A DNA stretch of 64,000 nucleotides from a virus: positions 1 through 64,000 of the IMG/VR virus record IMGVR_UViG_3300022674_000045. One strand, 5' to 3'. Numbering within the stretch: the first letter of the stretch is position 1; the number at the start of each line of letters is the position of its first letter. Shown one piece after another: positions 18,700 to 26,900 of the stretch. The position numbers were made by a program, and so were the translations under genes. The notes beneath the pieces are model-generated. The model searched no databases. It was not told the origin of the DNA and was given only the letters and a program-made list of their open reading frames with translations.

Positions 18700-19262
18700 T
18701 AATCCTCCTTTACTTTGTTGAGGTTATAGTAAGATAATCCTCCTGAATACAAACCAAAGCCAATTGCTGTAGCTGTTCCAGGATATCCATATTCATCTAA
18801 GTTCTTTACATCAGACAGATCATCTCCTTGAGTTCCTCCTGTAATACCATAAACAAGACCTTCAAGAGAAGAGATTGCTGTGAAACCAACATTGAAATCA
18901 GAATACCTTGTTTTTGGGATGATTGTAAGAACTGTTCCAACTAATGCCTGAGCAATGAATCCTCCTGCACTGAAGAAAGCTTTTTGATCGTCGCTTTTAT
19001 CATCGTAATCATCAGCCCAGACTGCTTTTTTATCCCAGTCAAAGGATGGATCCATTCCAACAGACCTACCCGCCAGATAATGCCCTGCTTCATGGACTGC
19101 AAACGAAGTAATACCACCAATGACAATCGGAAGAACTTTTCTACCCTCGAAATCAGCTGGGTTGATTCCGAAGAATCTGAACTCCCAACCAGAGTCCCCT
19201 GCGTGTACGACCGCGGGTGTAATTAGAATGATCATTGTAAGAATAACAATTATTCTTTTCAT
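18699..19262 (-). CDS. Secreted/membrane zinc metalloprotease-like protein (HEAGH)
   Basis: 187 residues from the ATG at 19262, chosen because GGAG precedes it and because it yields a classical signal peptide (MKRIIVILTMIILITPAVVHA). A longer in-frame reading to 19358 would overlap the upstream gene. His57, Glu58 and His61 form HEAGH in a hydrophobic helix (SFAVHEAGHYLAG), the zinc site of gluzincin or site-2-protease-like enzymes. Two further hydrophobic segments follow (AFFSAGGFIAQALVGTVLTI and GTATAIGFGLYSGGLSYY). It would act in the envelope or periplasm; the target is unknown. Confidence 0.65.
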   Translation of the reverse strand: MKRIIVILTMIILITPAVVHAGDSGWEFRFFGINPADFEGRKVLPIVIGGITSFAVHEAGHYLAGRSVGMDPSFDWDKKAVWADDYDDKSDDQKAFFSAGGFIAQALVGTVLTIIPKTRYSDFNVGFTAISSLEGLVYGITGGTQGDDLSDVKNLDEYGYPGTATAIGFGLYSGGLSYYNLNKVKED

Positions 19263-19281
19263 ATAGACTCCTTCCATAGTG

Positions 19282-19473
19282 TTATCTTTCTCTTTCCTCT
19301 TTTCTGGCCAACTTCCATTTTTCAAATTCTTCGTGAAAGTTCTTTCCCTCGCTTTCAATCTTTTCTTTTGCTTTCATGATTATACGAGAGTATGCCATTC
19401 CATTTTTAAGATCGGCACGCATAAAATCAACCATTGATTCCCACTCCAAACTTCCAATTTCTGGCATTGCCAT
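19282..19473 (-). CDS. Small charged helical protein
   Basis: 63 residues with a strong AAGGAGGACTATT ribosome-binding site. It is helical and highly charged, ending in WKLARKEERER, with no recognised family. It is the first gene of the leftward operon 19473-18355 and starts beside the divergent control region at 19474-19655. Confidence 0.6.
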   Translation of the reverse strand: MAMPEIGSLEWESMVDFMRADLKNGMAYSRIIMKAKEKIESEGKNFHEEFEKWKLARKEERER

Positions 19474-19510
19474 AATAGTCCTCCTTGATAAAATAAGTTA
19501 ATATGGGTTT

Positions 19511-19573
19511 AATTCTTTCACCTATTAATATATATAGAAGGACAACATCTAAACAATTTTAGAACATATAAAT
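19511..19573 (+). promoter_or_regulatory. Composite divergent control element c
   Basis: This gap between divergent genes holds AATTCTTTCA (19511-19520), an exact ATTAATATATATAGA (19524-19538) and the box TTTAGAACATATAAAT (19558-19573), in that order. The same order occurs at 27301-27387 and on the minus strand at 43904-43968. It probably contains promoters for both the leftward small gene and the rightward His-run gene. Confidence 0.6.
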
Positions 19574-19655
19574 GAAACCCCTACATGGTATTCACTAACA
19601 GACTTTAAGCAAAAAATTGAGGGTTTAGTCTGTACCCTGTAAAAGGAGAAAAACC

Positions 19656-20483
19656 ATGACATACAAAGATCAGTTCGTAGCGGAAGTAAAGTGTAGAGGA
19701 AAAATCCTCAGAGTAACAGACGATGTAGTTCGCCTTCCTTTTGGGAGTGAATATTCACTCTATCTCAAAAACCTCAGTTCAAGAAAAGCATCTGTGAATA
19801 TTTCCATTGATGGTGAAGATGTCCTTGATAATAACTCATTAATTCTTGAACCAAATTCTAGTGTTGAACTTGAAGGATTCTTAAGAGGAACAACTGCAAG
19901 AAACAAATTCAAGTTCATTAATAAAACAAAAGAAATTCAAGAGCATAGGGGGGATAAGATAGATGACGGAATCATCAGAATCGAATTTGCCTACGAAAGA
20001 CAACACCCCATTAGACTTCTCGTCGAAGATATTGAACATCACCATCATCACCATCATCATCACCACCACAATTTTCGCCATTGGAATTACGGCGATTGGT
20101 TTGTTGGCGATTCTACAGTAAGATATAGTACAAGTGGAGATGGCGTTCATGCAATGTCGATTAAGAACTCTGATACTGTTGGGGCAACACAAAATGCCTT
20201 TTATTCTTCAAATGTTACAGTCGAATCTCTTGGAGTTGGGCAACCTTTATCAGATGAAGGTATAACAGTAAAGGGATCAGAATGTAACCAAGATTTCAGG
20301 TATGCATCTATTGGGGAACTTGAACAAGCTGAAGTCATTATTATTCGATTAAAAGGTATTACAGGATCACAACCTATACAACAACCGATTACTGTTGATA
20401 CAAAATTAACATGTAAAACTTGTGGCAGAGTTTCAAAATCATCAGCAAAATTCTGCTCAAATTGTGGAACATTTTTAGAATAA
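19656..20483 (+). CDS. Protein with 11-His run and C-terminal zinc ribbon
   Basis: 275 residues with a strong AAAAGGAG site. Residues 1-125 form a beta-rich domain. Residues 128-138 are eleven consecutive His, followed by NFRHWNYGDW. The middle region is beta rich, and the C-terminus is a zinc ribbon (CKTCGRVSKSSAKFCSNCG). The His codons mix CAT and CAC, so this is not a simple DNA repeat. Metal binding is likely. The gene stands alone between a composite control element and a strong terminator, so it is an independently transcribed and possibly abundant protein. Function is unknown. Confidence 0.7.
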   Translation: MTYKDQFVAEVKCRGKILRVTDDVVRLPFGSEYSLYLKNLSSRKASVNISIDGEDVLDNNSLILEPNSSVELEGFLRGTTARNKFKFINKTKEIQEHRGDKIDDGIIRIEFAYERQHPIRLLVEDIEHHHHHHHHHHHNFRHWNYGDWFVGDSTVRYSTSGDGVHAMSIKNSDTVGATQNAFYSSNVTVESLGVGQPLSDEGITVKGSECNQDFRYASIGELEQAEVIIIRLKGITGSQPIQQPITVDTKLTCKTCGRVSKSSAKFCSNCGTFLE

Positions 20484-20509
20484 AACCAAAAAAATTGTAG
20501 GGGATTCTT

Positions 20510-20545
20510 AGAGGGTATGGTCACTTTGGTCATACCCTCTTTTTT
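20510..20545 (+). terminator. Intrinsic terminator after the His-run gene
   Basis: AGAGGGTATG pairs with CATACCCTCT around an 11-base loop and is followed by six T. This is a near-perfect intrinsic terminator 27 bases after the stop codon. Confidence 0.9.
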
Positions 20546-20576
20546 CCGCTGGTTAAAGATCCAAACCTGTCAGATA

Positions 20577-20594
20577 ATTAGAACAAAATATAAA
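20577..20594 (+). promoter_or_regulatory. Candidate phage promoter box d
   Basis: ATTAGAACAAAATATAAA lies between the terminator at 20510 and the next gene, 39 bases before its ATG. Because transcription has just been terminated, a promoter is needed here, which supports the box as a start signal. Confidence 0.65.
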
Positions 20595-20632
20595 GAACTC
20601 TTTACATCATCACATAAAAAGGATAATTCGCT

Positions 20633-21322
20633 ATGAGCAAAAAAGTAGAAACAATAGAGATTAATGCTGTTGAAAAATATGGGGAATGTTTGGGCGATTC
20701 TGTTAATAGAAAAAATGTAGATCGTGCCAAACCACAAGGTTATGTTGAGATTTGGGAGCAGGGTGATGATGGTCAAAAGAAATTAGTTGGAAAACATAAT
20801 CTTGTATTATATGGTGGGAGAGCCTGGTTAGCTCAAAGAATAGTTAATTTAGATAATCCTCTTGCTGTATTTCCATCTACAAAAGATGAATATATATCAT
20901 GGTTTGGGTTGGGAGATGGAGGTGTTATTCCAGGAGATCCATTTGACCCAATGCCACCAGTTCTTCCAGATGTAGAATTAGCAAGTAGAGCTATGATAAC
21001 TGCGACTGATTCTTCAGCAGCTGACTACCATGTTGTAGGTCCAGGATACCCAGAAGACGGTTATTACAAGATACCATTTGATACAATTCAATTTGAACCG
21101 GATTTAGAAAATGACGGATTTTATTTAGTTATCAAAATTACAGTAACGGTTAAAGCAGATTATGCTAATAATTATCAATTAAGTGAGGCAGGATTATATA
21201 CCTGCGAATCAAGTGCTGCCGGATATTCCGGCGATTTTCATATTTTTTCAAGAGTTACTTTTCCATCAATTGTTAAAACCTCTGACCGTAGATTAATTTT
21301 TAACTGGTACTTGTATGTGTAA
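20633..21322 (+). CDS. Virion structural protein (predicted)
   Basis: 229 residues with an AAAAAGGATAATT site. The centre reads YISWFGLGDGG, then a Pro-rich turn (PGDPFDPMPPVLPD), YYKIPFDTIQFEPD, YQLSEAGLYTCE, FSRVTFPS and a final LIFNWYLYV. I recognise this order from structural proteins found near sheath genes in large phages, where FSRVTFPxIxK and the terminal aromatic strand are conserved. It is the first gene of the transcription unit that holds the tail sheath. The exact virion position is unknown. Confidence 0.6.
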   Translation: MSKKVETIEINAVEKYGECLGDSVNRKNVDRAKPQGYVEIWEQGDDGQKKLVGKHNLVLYGGRAWLAQRIVNLDNPLAVFPSTKDEYISWFGLGDGGVIPGDPFDPMPPVLPDVELASRAMITATDSSAADYHVVGPGYPEDGYYKIPFDTIQFEPDLENDGFYLVIKITVTVKADYANNYQLSEAGLYTCESSAAGYSGDFHIFSRVTFPSIVKTSDRRLIFNWYLYV

Positions 21323-21335
21323 GAAGGAGATTTAG

Positions 21336-21956
21336 ATGTCTGGTAGTTTCAGAAAAGGAAAGACATATGAAGAATTATATGGGAAAGAAAAATCTAAAGA
21401 ACTAAAAGAAAGATTATCAAGAAAAACTAAAAAACAAACTGGCATCAAAAATTCTTTTTATGGAAAACATCATTCTCAAAAAACTAAAGTAGTTCTAAGA
21501 AATAAAAGATTGGGGAAAACATATGAGGAGCTATATGGAGAAGAAAAAGCTCTTGATATTAAAAGCAAATTAAGGAATGATAGTAAGAAATGGTATTCTG
21601 ATTATTATACAGAATATGATAGTAGATTTTTTGATCCTGCATTTAGAAAAAAGATTTTACTAGATCAGAACTTTATATGTCCAATATGTTTTGGAAAATT
21701 GGGGATAAAATTTAAGAAAAATTTACATCATATTAATTACATTAAAAAAGACAATAGAAGGAGAAACTTAGTTTATCTTTGTGTTGGGTGTCACACAACT
21801 ACAAATTCAAACAGAGATTTTTGGAAAGCGTATCTAAAAAAAATAAATAGAGAAATTATTAGAACAGAAAAATTACCAAGGAGATTGTTATCATTGATAG
21901 AGAGAACATTTTCAATAAATGATAGAGAAAAAATAATAACGCGGAGGATACGCTAA
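21336..21956 (+). CDS. HNH homing endonuclease with NUMOD3-like repeats
   Basis: 206 residues with an AAGGAGATTTAG site. The N-terminal half has NUMOD3-type DNA-binding motifs (KNSFYGKHHSQKTK) and a repeated KTYEELYGxEK segment at residues about 8 and 62. The C-terminal part is an HNH nuclease: CPICF, LHHINYI, a following Asn and LCVGCH. Free-standing HNH genes in phages spread by cutting alleles that lack them. This one sits between two structural genes and its last bases overlap the tail sheath ATG, so it also carries the sheath ribosome-binding site (CGGAGGATACGCTA). Confidence 0.85.
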   Translation: MSGSFRKGKTYEELYGKEKSKELKERLSRKTKKQTGIKNSFYGKHHSQKTKVVLRNKRLGKTYEELYGEEKALDIKSKLRNDSKKWYSDYYTEYDSRFFDPAFRKKILLDQNFICPICFGKLGIKFKKNLHHINYIKKDNRRRNLVYLCVGCHTTTNSNRDFWKAYLKKINREIIRTEKLPRRLLSLIERTFSINDREKIITRRIR

Positions 21957-23905
21957 TGGCAAATGTTTCACCAGGAGTTTATACAAAAATCATTGACCTT
22001 TCTCAGTTCGTGCAAGCAGTACCATCTACAATTGGTTTCATTGCTGCAATCACAGAAAAAGGCGAAGACAACGTCCTAAAGTTCATTGGTTCAAGAGCAG
22101 ATTTCATTTCAGAGTTTGGAGAGCCAAACATTTCAGTTTACGGAAAAAATTATGGGCAAGGTCCATATTGTGCGTACAACTATTTGGGCGAATCTGGCGC
22201 TCTTTATTTTATGAGAGCTTTATCAGATAATGCTGCATACTCAAACTTAAGAATTGATGCTACTTTTGGAGCAACTGACACAACAGCAGGATTTCAAATT
22301 ACATGGGTAGAAGGGATGAACTCTACAGATGAGTTTGGAACTAACCTTCAACAATCAGGAACAACATACCCAATTTGTTTCTTGCGTCCAATTGGTCGTG
22401 GTCAATGGTATAACAAATTAGGCGTCAGATTAACAGAAGTTTCAAATCCAACATTGTGGGATCAATACATTTTGGATGTTTACGAAAGACAATCAGATGG
22501 ACAAGATGTAATCATCGAATCATTTGAAGTATCTTTCAACCCTCTAGCAAGAGATAATTCTGGAGAATCATTGTGGATCGTTGATATTCTAAATCTGTAT
22601 TCATCAGTTCTACGTGCAGAAATGTACATTGATGAAGATACAGATAGATTATCGGATGGTTATGATATTAATATCAGAGTTTATGATAAAGATATCGGAA
22701 CAACAACAGTTACATTGACAGGTGGATCAGCAGATATTACTGATATTAAACAAGATTTCAGTGATTGGGAATCTGCTGCAGGCCCAGCCGATTATGTTCT
22801 TATCGCAAAAGATGGTAAGGGAAATGAGATTTGGGGTTGGTTAGGAGCTTCTTCAGGAACTGACAATGAAACAGTCGCAGTATATACTGATAGAATGTTG
22901 ACAAGTCAAGCTTGGAATGGTGCTACAGCCGACTTCGATATAAGCACAGATATCGAATACAGAGTCAAGAAATCTTATGGTTCTGTCGCTGGTGCATTTA
23001 CATCCTCTGAACCTGTACCAATGAGAAAAGGAACAGACGGTGACTTGCTACAAGCTGATGGTTCATTAGATACAGTAGAAGCAACAACTCTATTGAATCA
23101 AGCATATTCAGGAATCATTGATGATACAGTTCTTGATAATGAGAACACATATTTTTCAATGGTATTTGATTGTGGTTATCCATCAGATGTTAAAACAGCA
23201 ATTAGCACATTATGTCAGACAAGACGTGACTGTGTTGGTATTATGGATAATGGTGATAATGCATCGGTTAATGCTGCACTATCTTCAAGAAATAACACCA
23301 ATACATTCAACAATTACTTTGTTGCACTTTATGAATCTTACAATAAAGTGTTTGACTCATTTACAGCACAAGACGTATGGTTCTCACCAATTTATCATAT
23401 GTCTTATATTCTCCCAAGAAATGATACAGTTGCTGAGTTGTGGTTTGCTGCTGCAGGATTTAACAGAGCAGCAATTGATACAATTAAAGAATTGAGATAC
23501 AACCCAAGACTTGGTCAGAGAGATCAAATGTACTTGAAACAATTGAACCCGATTGTTAAATTCAATCCTGGTTATGTTGTTTGGGGTCAGTTGACATCTC
23601 AAGCCAAAGCAAGTGCCCTACAGGATCTGAACATTGTTCGTCTTGTTCTTTACATCAAGAGAGCATTTGAGGATTTCTGCCGTTTCTTCATTTTTGAACA
23701 AAATGATGAAATTACATGGTCGCTTGTTGCTGGTCAGCTTGTTGAGTTTCTAGAAGTTATCAGAAAGAAACGTGGTCTGTATAACTATACAGTTGATGTT
23801 GGTGCCACAGATTACGAAAGAAAGACAAAGAAATTTCATGTCAATGTAACACTAGAACCTACAAGAGTTGTTGAGCAAATTGAGTTGAATTTCTTTATCG
23901 TATAA
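21956..23905 (+). CDS. Contractile tail sheath protein
   Basis: 649 residues, the size of T4 gp18. The start MANVSPGVYTKIIDLSQFV is the typical sheath N-terminus and is followed by FIAAITEKGEDN and the sheath-type insert GPYCAYNYLGESG. The C-terminal domain carries the conserved YILPRNDTVAELW, AAGFNRAAI, LYIKRAFEDFCRF and final VVEQIELNFFIV strands that interlock neighbouring subunits. It forms the contractile cylinder around the tail tube. It is coupled to the HNH gene by TAATG and is followed by a hairpin terminator. Confidence 0.95.
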   Translation: MANVSPGVYTKIIDLSQFVQAVPSTIGFIAAITEKGEDNVLKFIGSRADFISEFGEPNISVYGKNYGQGPYCAYNYLGESGALYFMRALSDNAAYSNLRIDATFGATDTTAGFQITWVEGMNSTDEFGTNLQQSGTTYPICFLRPIGRGQWYNKLGVRLTEVSNPTLWDQYILDVYERQSDGQDVIIESFEVSFNPLARDNSGESLWIVDILNLYSSVLRAEMYIDEDTDRLSDGYDINIRVYDKDIGTTTVTLTGGSADITDIKQDFSDWESAAGPADYVLIAKDGKGNEIWGWLGASSGTDNETVAVYTDRMLTSQAWNGATADFDISTDIEYRVKKSYGSVAGAFTSSEPVPMRKGTDGDLLQADGSLDTVEATTLLNQAYSGIIDDTVLDNENTYFSMVFDCGYPSDVKTAISTLCQTRRDCVGIMDNGDNASVNAALSSRNNTNTFNNYFVALYESYNKVFDSFTAQDVWFSPIYHMSYILPRNDTVAELWFAAAGFNRAAIDTIKELRYNPRLGQRDQMYLKQLNPIVKFNPGYVVWGQLTSQAKASALQDLNIVRLVLYIKRAFEDFCRFFIFEQNDEITWSLVAGQLVEFLEVIRKKRGLYNYTVDVGATDYERKTKKFHVNVTLEPTRVVEQIELNFFIV

Positions 23906-23916
23906 TTTAACCAAAA

Positions 23917-23952
23917 AAGGAGTCACCCAGATAGAATCTAGGTGGCTCCTTT
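23917..23952. terminator. Bidirectional terminator between sheath and CreA-like gene
   Basis: AGGAGTCACC pairs imperfectly with GGTGGCTCCT around a loop. On the minus strand it runs into TTTTTT, and on the plus strand into TTTCC. It separates the rightward sheath gene from the leftward operon ending at 23960. Confidence 0.85.
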
Positions 23953-23959
23953 CCTCCGT

Positions 23960-24469
23960 CTATGGAGTAAGTGGTTTACCGAGTGGAACGACGGAAAGAG
24001 AATGTTTCAAAGACCCATCCAATAGCTTTGTCGTATAAACCAAATATACCAGAGTGTCTTTTTTCTCATCATAAAACCTTGCGATTTTCATTACCTTTGT
24101 GCCGATTGATTTGCTGATCTTTGCAATATCAGTTTTTGTTGAAGTGTCTATAACACGTTTCCCATCTTTAATCGGAATTTCTCCAGTAAGTCTTGCGGCA
24201 ATCGCTGTATTGCTTGGGTCTGCCATTGCAAGAAACTTTCCACTATCAATGGTTGTGAAGAAGATCGAAACAAAGGGGTTATCAGGATCATCAACCCGAA
24301 TGACTTTGATCTTATCATTCCCTTGAACCAACCGTTTGACACAATCAACTTCCCCTATTTGTACAGCAGTCGTTTCTGCATTTACCATTCCATAAGCAAA
24401 TAGAATACTAAGGATTATAGACAAAATGCTTATGATTATTCCGTTTCTTTTCATACTATTTCGTTTCAT
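23960..24469 (-). CDS. creA: CreA-like periplasmic protein
   Basis: 169 residues from the ATG at 24469, which has AAAGGAATT before it; the ATG five codons earlier lies in the upstream gene. A signal peptide (GIIISILSIILSILFAYGMVNA) precedes a domain matching the CreA family: IGEVDCVKR, NDKIKVIRVDDPDNP, IARFYDEKKDTLVYLVYTT and a final SLSVVPLG. CreA proteins are small envelope proteins of Gram-negative bacteria with no settled biochemical role. Finding one in a phage operon suggests export to the host periplasm. It is the last gene of the leftward operon that starts at 27274. Confidence 0.75.
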   Translation of the reverse strand: MKRNSMKRNGIIISILSIILSILFAYGMVNAETTAVQIGEVDCVKRLVQGNDKIKVIRVDDPDNPFVSIFFTTIDSGKFLAMADPSNTAIAARLTGEIPIKDGKRVIDTSTKTDIAKISKSIGTKVMKIARFYDEKKDTLVYLVYTTKLLDGSLKHSLSVVPLGKPLTP

Positions 24470-24470
24470 A

Positions 24471-25052
24471 TTAATTCCTTTCATCCAGGTTAAATGTTGC
24501 GCTGTTTATTTCAGCTTGATATTTTTGAACTCTGTTCATTGCTGTTAATGCTTCTTCATAAACTTCTTCTTGGAATAGCTGAACCACATTTATAATCAGA
24601 AAGCTTATTCTTTTCACTTGCTGACCACGGATATCATTACGATCCCCACTATTCCAATACTTTGCCCAAGACATAAATACATCTTTGTCCATATCACGTC
24701 TCATTGGGTTATCAACTGTTTTTAATATTAACCCCAATTCCTGAAACAGTTGTAAAACAAAGAAACATATATTTGGATTTATTAATGCATTATTCATTGA
24801 GCAAAACACAGGAGCATTTTTGATTCCCTCTATGAATATATTGGCTTGTGTAATATTCATATTTTTTACTTGATATATACCGATTTGTTCTCTCATATGT
24901 AGATGACTCTGAAGATCGAAATCTTGGGGAATAGCAACAAACTCGGCCATTACATAGTTATCAACAAGTGTATTTAATCTTCTTTCATCACGACGACTGG
25001 GATATTTTTCAGTGGTGGCTGATTCTAATATAGGGCAGTCTCCCCCAGTCAT
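24471..25052 (-). CDS. Hypothetical protein
   Basis: 193 residues if started at the ATG at 25052. The open frame extends to 25127, but that start would overlap the upstream gene by over 100 bases, and the first confidently protein-like segment is LNTLVDNYVMAEFVAIPQDFD, so the true start may be as late as 24950. The body is helical with several Met and Gln residues (FFVLQLFQELGLILK, ISFLIINVVQLFQEEVYEE). No family is recognised. It lies one base before the CreA-like start. Confidence 0.45.
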   Translation of the reverse strand: MTGGDCPILESATTEKYPSRRDERRLNTLVDNYVMAEFVAIPQDFDLQSHLHMREQIGIYQVKNMNITQANIFIEGIKNAPVFCSMNNALINPNICFFVLQLFQELGLILKTVDNPMRRDMDKDVFMSWAKYWNSGDRNDIRGQQVKRISFLIINVVQLFQEEVYEEALTAMNRVQKYQAEINSATFNLDERN

Positions 25053-25518
25053 TTCGGTGTTCAAGGTCAGCAAAGACCCCACCATCTTCGTCACCGTATT
25101 CAAAATTGTAGACATAACATCCCTCATATTGTGTTAGGTATTTGATTGCTTTTTCCAGAGCATATTGCTCTTTCATCAGATCATTTTCTAACCACCTTTG
25201 TGCCTGCCATTGTTTATTATTTTTAAAGTCTTCTTTAGAGACTTCATGTTTTTCACAAAACCCATCTTCGCTTCTCCATGAATCAATTTCTGGAATATAA
25301 TCATGCTTCAATTTATCTGCCAAACGATTAACAGCTTCTTTGGAGTTTGGGTTTGCTTTATATGGTCTTTGCTCAACAGAATCTCTTGTAATAATATTAA
25401 TAAAATCTTCTCTCCGTATAAATGCTCGAACCTCTTTATCGGACTTGATTTTTCTTGGCCAAAAGACAATAAATGAAGAAGAACTTGAATTTGTTACAAA
25501 ATCAGTTTTTATCTTCAT
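25009..25518 (-). CDS. FVTNSSS-leader protein 1
   Basis: 169 residues with a GGGAGG site. The first 18 residues (MKIKTDFVTNSSSSSFIV) match the next gene's N-terminus nearly position for position, while the rest is unrelated. The body is acidic and aromatic, with YEGCYVYNFEYGDEDGGVFADLEHRNDWG near the C-terminus. The FVTNSSSSSF start is a recurrent N-terminal motif that I know from otherwise dissimilar bacterial and phage proteins, where its role is unexplained. It is encoded beside a radical SAM enzyme; see findings. It overlaps the upstream stop by four bases. Confidence 0.6.
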   Translation of the reverse strand: MKIKTDFVTNSSSSSFIVFWPRKIKSDKEVRAFIRREDFINIITRDSVEQRPYKANPNSKEAVNRLADKLKHDYIPEIDSWRSEDGFCEKHEVSKEDFKNNKQWQAQRWLENDLMKEQYALEKAIKYLTQYEGCYVYNFEYGDEDGGVFADLEHRNDWGRLPYIRISHH

Positions 25519-25895
25519 CTATCCTCCCAACATTTTTCTATATGCCCGACCTCAACATCAATACCCAAAGTCGATTTTAAACCATCATGTACTCTTTGTT
25601 TAAATTGACCAAGGGTTTCATTCTCTTTCATTTCGGTATATGGAATTCCGATCATTGGGGTTCCATCTCCATACGGGTGTCCTGTCGAAAAGTCAAAATC
25701 ATGATCTTCAAATAAAGCTTCGATGTACTCCAAAGGATAGTTCCGGACATCTTCTAATGTTATGTCTTCATCTTTACATGCTTCTCTGATCTTTGGAAGC
25801 AAATCTTCGGGGATCAAACTTCCTTCAATATAGGCACCGATTACTACAAATGAACAAGAACTTGAATTTGTTACAAACTCACTTTTTATTTTCAT
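25515..25895 (-). CDS. FVTNSSS-leader protein 2
   Basis: 126 residues with an AAAGGAG site. It starts MKIKSEFVTNSSSCSFVV, the same leader as the downstream gene with Cys in place of one Ser. The body is acidic, with LEDVRNYPLEYIEALFEDHDFDFSTGHPYGDGTPMIGIPY and a helical C-terminus ending in HIEKCWEDR. No enzyme motif is seen. It starts 12 bases after the radical SAM gene, so the two are co-transcribed. Confidence 0.65.
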   Translation of the reverse strand: MKIKSEFVTNSSSCSFVVIGAYIEGSLIPEDLLPKIREACKDEDITLEDVRNYPLEYIEALFEDHDFDFSTGHPYGDGTPMIGIPYTEMKENETLGQFKQRVHDGLKSTLGIDVEVGHIEKCWEDR

Positions 25896-25907
25896 TACAC
25901 TTCTCCT

Positions 25908-26900
25908 TTACAGACCAAGAGGACAACAGGCATTGTTCTTGGTTAAGATTTTTCTAAAGTTATCAAACGATTTGCTTTCATCCCAAATTTCATGAAGGCC
26001 ATTTTCAATTGGAACCGCCCAACTGTTTTCATCTGCAAAACTACAGGGCATGAATTTCATATCTGGTGTAATATATGCTGACATCCTTGATGCTTCACAT
26101 GTATCAACACTTGCTTTCTGTAATGCAGATGGATCACCATATTTCAAAACATGATTTACAAGACAACTATCCATTCCGACTTTGAATCTCGATTTTGGAT
26201 TGAATATGATACTTGAGAAAGCACGGATTTGTGCTTCTGTCGGAATTAAGAACTTCAGGTTTGAACCTGCTCCATGAGGTTTAAACAAAAGAAATACAAC
26301 AGCATTTAAACCTGTATGGTCGAACTTTTTCCACAGGCCGGGCAGTTCACCGCCGACCAATCCCCAACATTTGATATATGATTTGGATGAAAAAATCTGA
26401 TGTATATTAGTTTTAATTCCTGCTTTAATAAAACGATCCAATGCATCATATGTGTAATCCTTTTCATAATCACTCACAGCAACAGCACCACACATCTTGG
26501 ATATTTCAATCTGTTCATCAGTTAGACCAATTCCACTGGTTGTATAATTGGGAACTACATTATGTTTCCTACAATATTCAAGCATCTCTGCAAAATGGGG
26601 ATGATGATTTGGATCCCCACGCCCACCAAGAGCAACCTGATTAACATGATAAGATGTCTCATCAATGATCTGTTTGAAGTCTGAGAGCTTCATATTCGGG
26701 CGATCTATATGCCCTTGATAACAGAATGGGCACTTATGTTTGCACGTTCCCATGACGCCTATATCTAGCAGGGAGGCCATTTTTAAAACGAATGGGTCTG
26801 GATGACCGTGAACTCCACGGGTTATTTCAAGACCACTTTGTGTATTGAATAATATTTCATATTGATGGTTTTTGAAATGTTTGTCAAATTTGAGAATCAT
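25908..26900 (-). CDS. Radical SAM protein with SPASM-like C-terminus
   Basis: 330 residues. Cys53, Cys57 and Cys60 in GTCKHKCPFCYQ form the CxxxCxxC site for the 4Fe-4S cluster that cleaves S-adenosylmethionine. The following VALGGRGDPNHHPHF is the usual glycine-rich SAM contact. The C-terminal region has several Cys (DTCEAS, FMPCSFAD, NACCPLG) arranged like a SPASM or twitch auxiliary cluster. It does not have the order expected for QueE. SPASM enzymes often modify peptides or proteins, and the two neighbouring proteins sharing an FVTNSSS leader are natural candidates. Its ATG overlaps the upstream stop. Confidence 0.8.
   Translation of the reverse strand: MILKFDKHFKNHQYEILFNTQSGLEITRGVHGHPDPFVLKMASLLDIGVMGTCKHKCPFCYQGHIDRPNMKLSDFKQIIDETSYHVNQVALGGRGDPNHHPHFAEMLEYCRKHNVVPNYTTSGIGLTDEQIEISKMCGAVAVSDYEKDYTYDALDRFIKAGIKTNIHQIFSSKSYIKCWGLVGGELPGLWKKFDHTGLNAVVFLLFKPHGAGSNLKFLIPTEAQIRAFSSIIFNPKSRFKVGMDSCLVNHVLKYGDPSALQKASVDTCEASRMSAYITPDMKFMPCSFADENSWAVPIENGLHEIWDESKSFDNFRKILTKNNACCPLGL

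Noticed and set aside
21856-21885. ATTAGAACAGAAAAATT inside the HNH gene as another promoter box
   Set aside because: It is within coding sequence, lacks the A-rich TAAA end and is not upstream of a gene start.
25908-26900. Radical SAM gene as QueE in a preQ0 pathway with FolE2
   Set aside because: The CxxxCxxC context and the additional C-terminal Cys fit SPASM-type enzymes; QueE proteins are shorter and have a different cluster loop.
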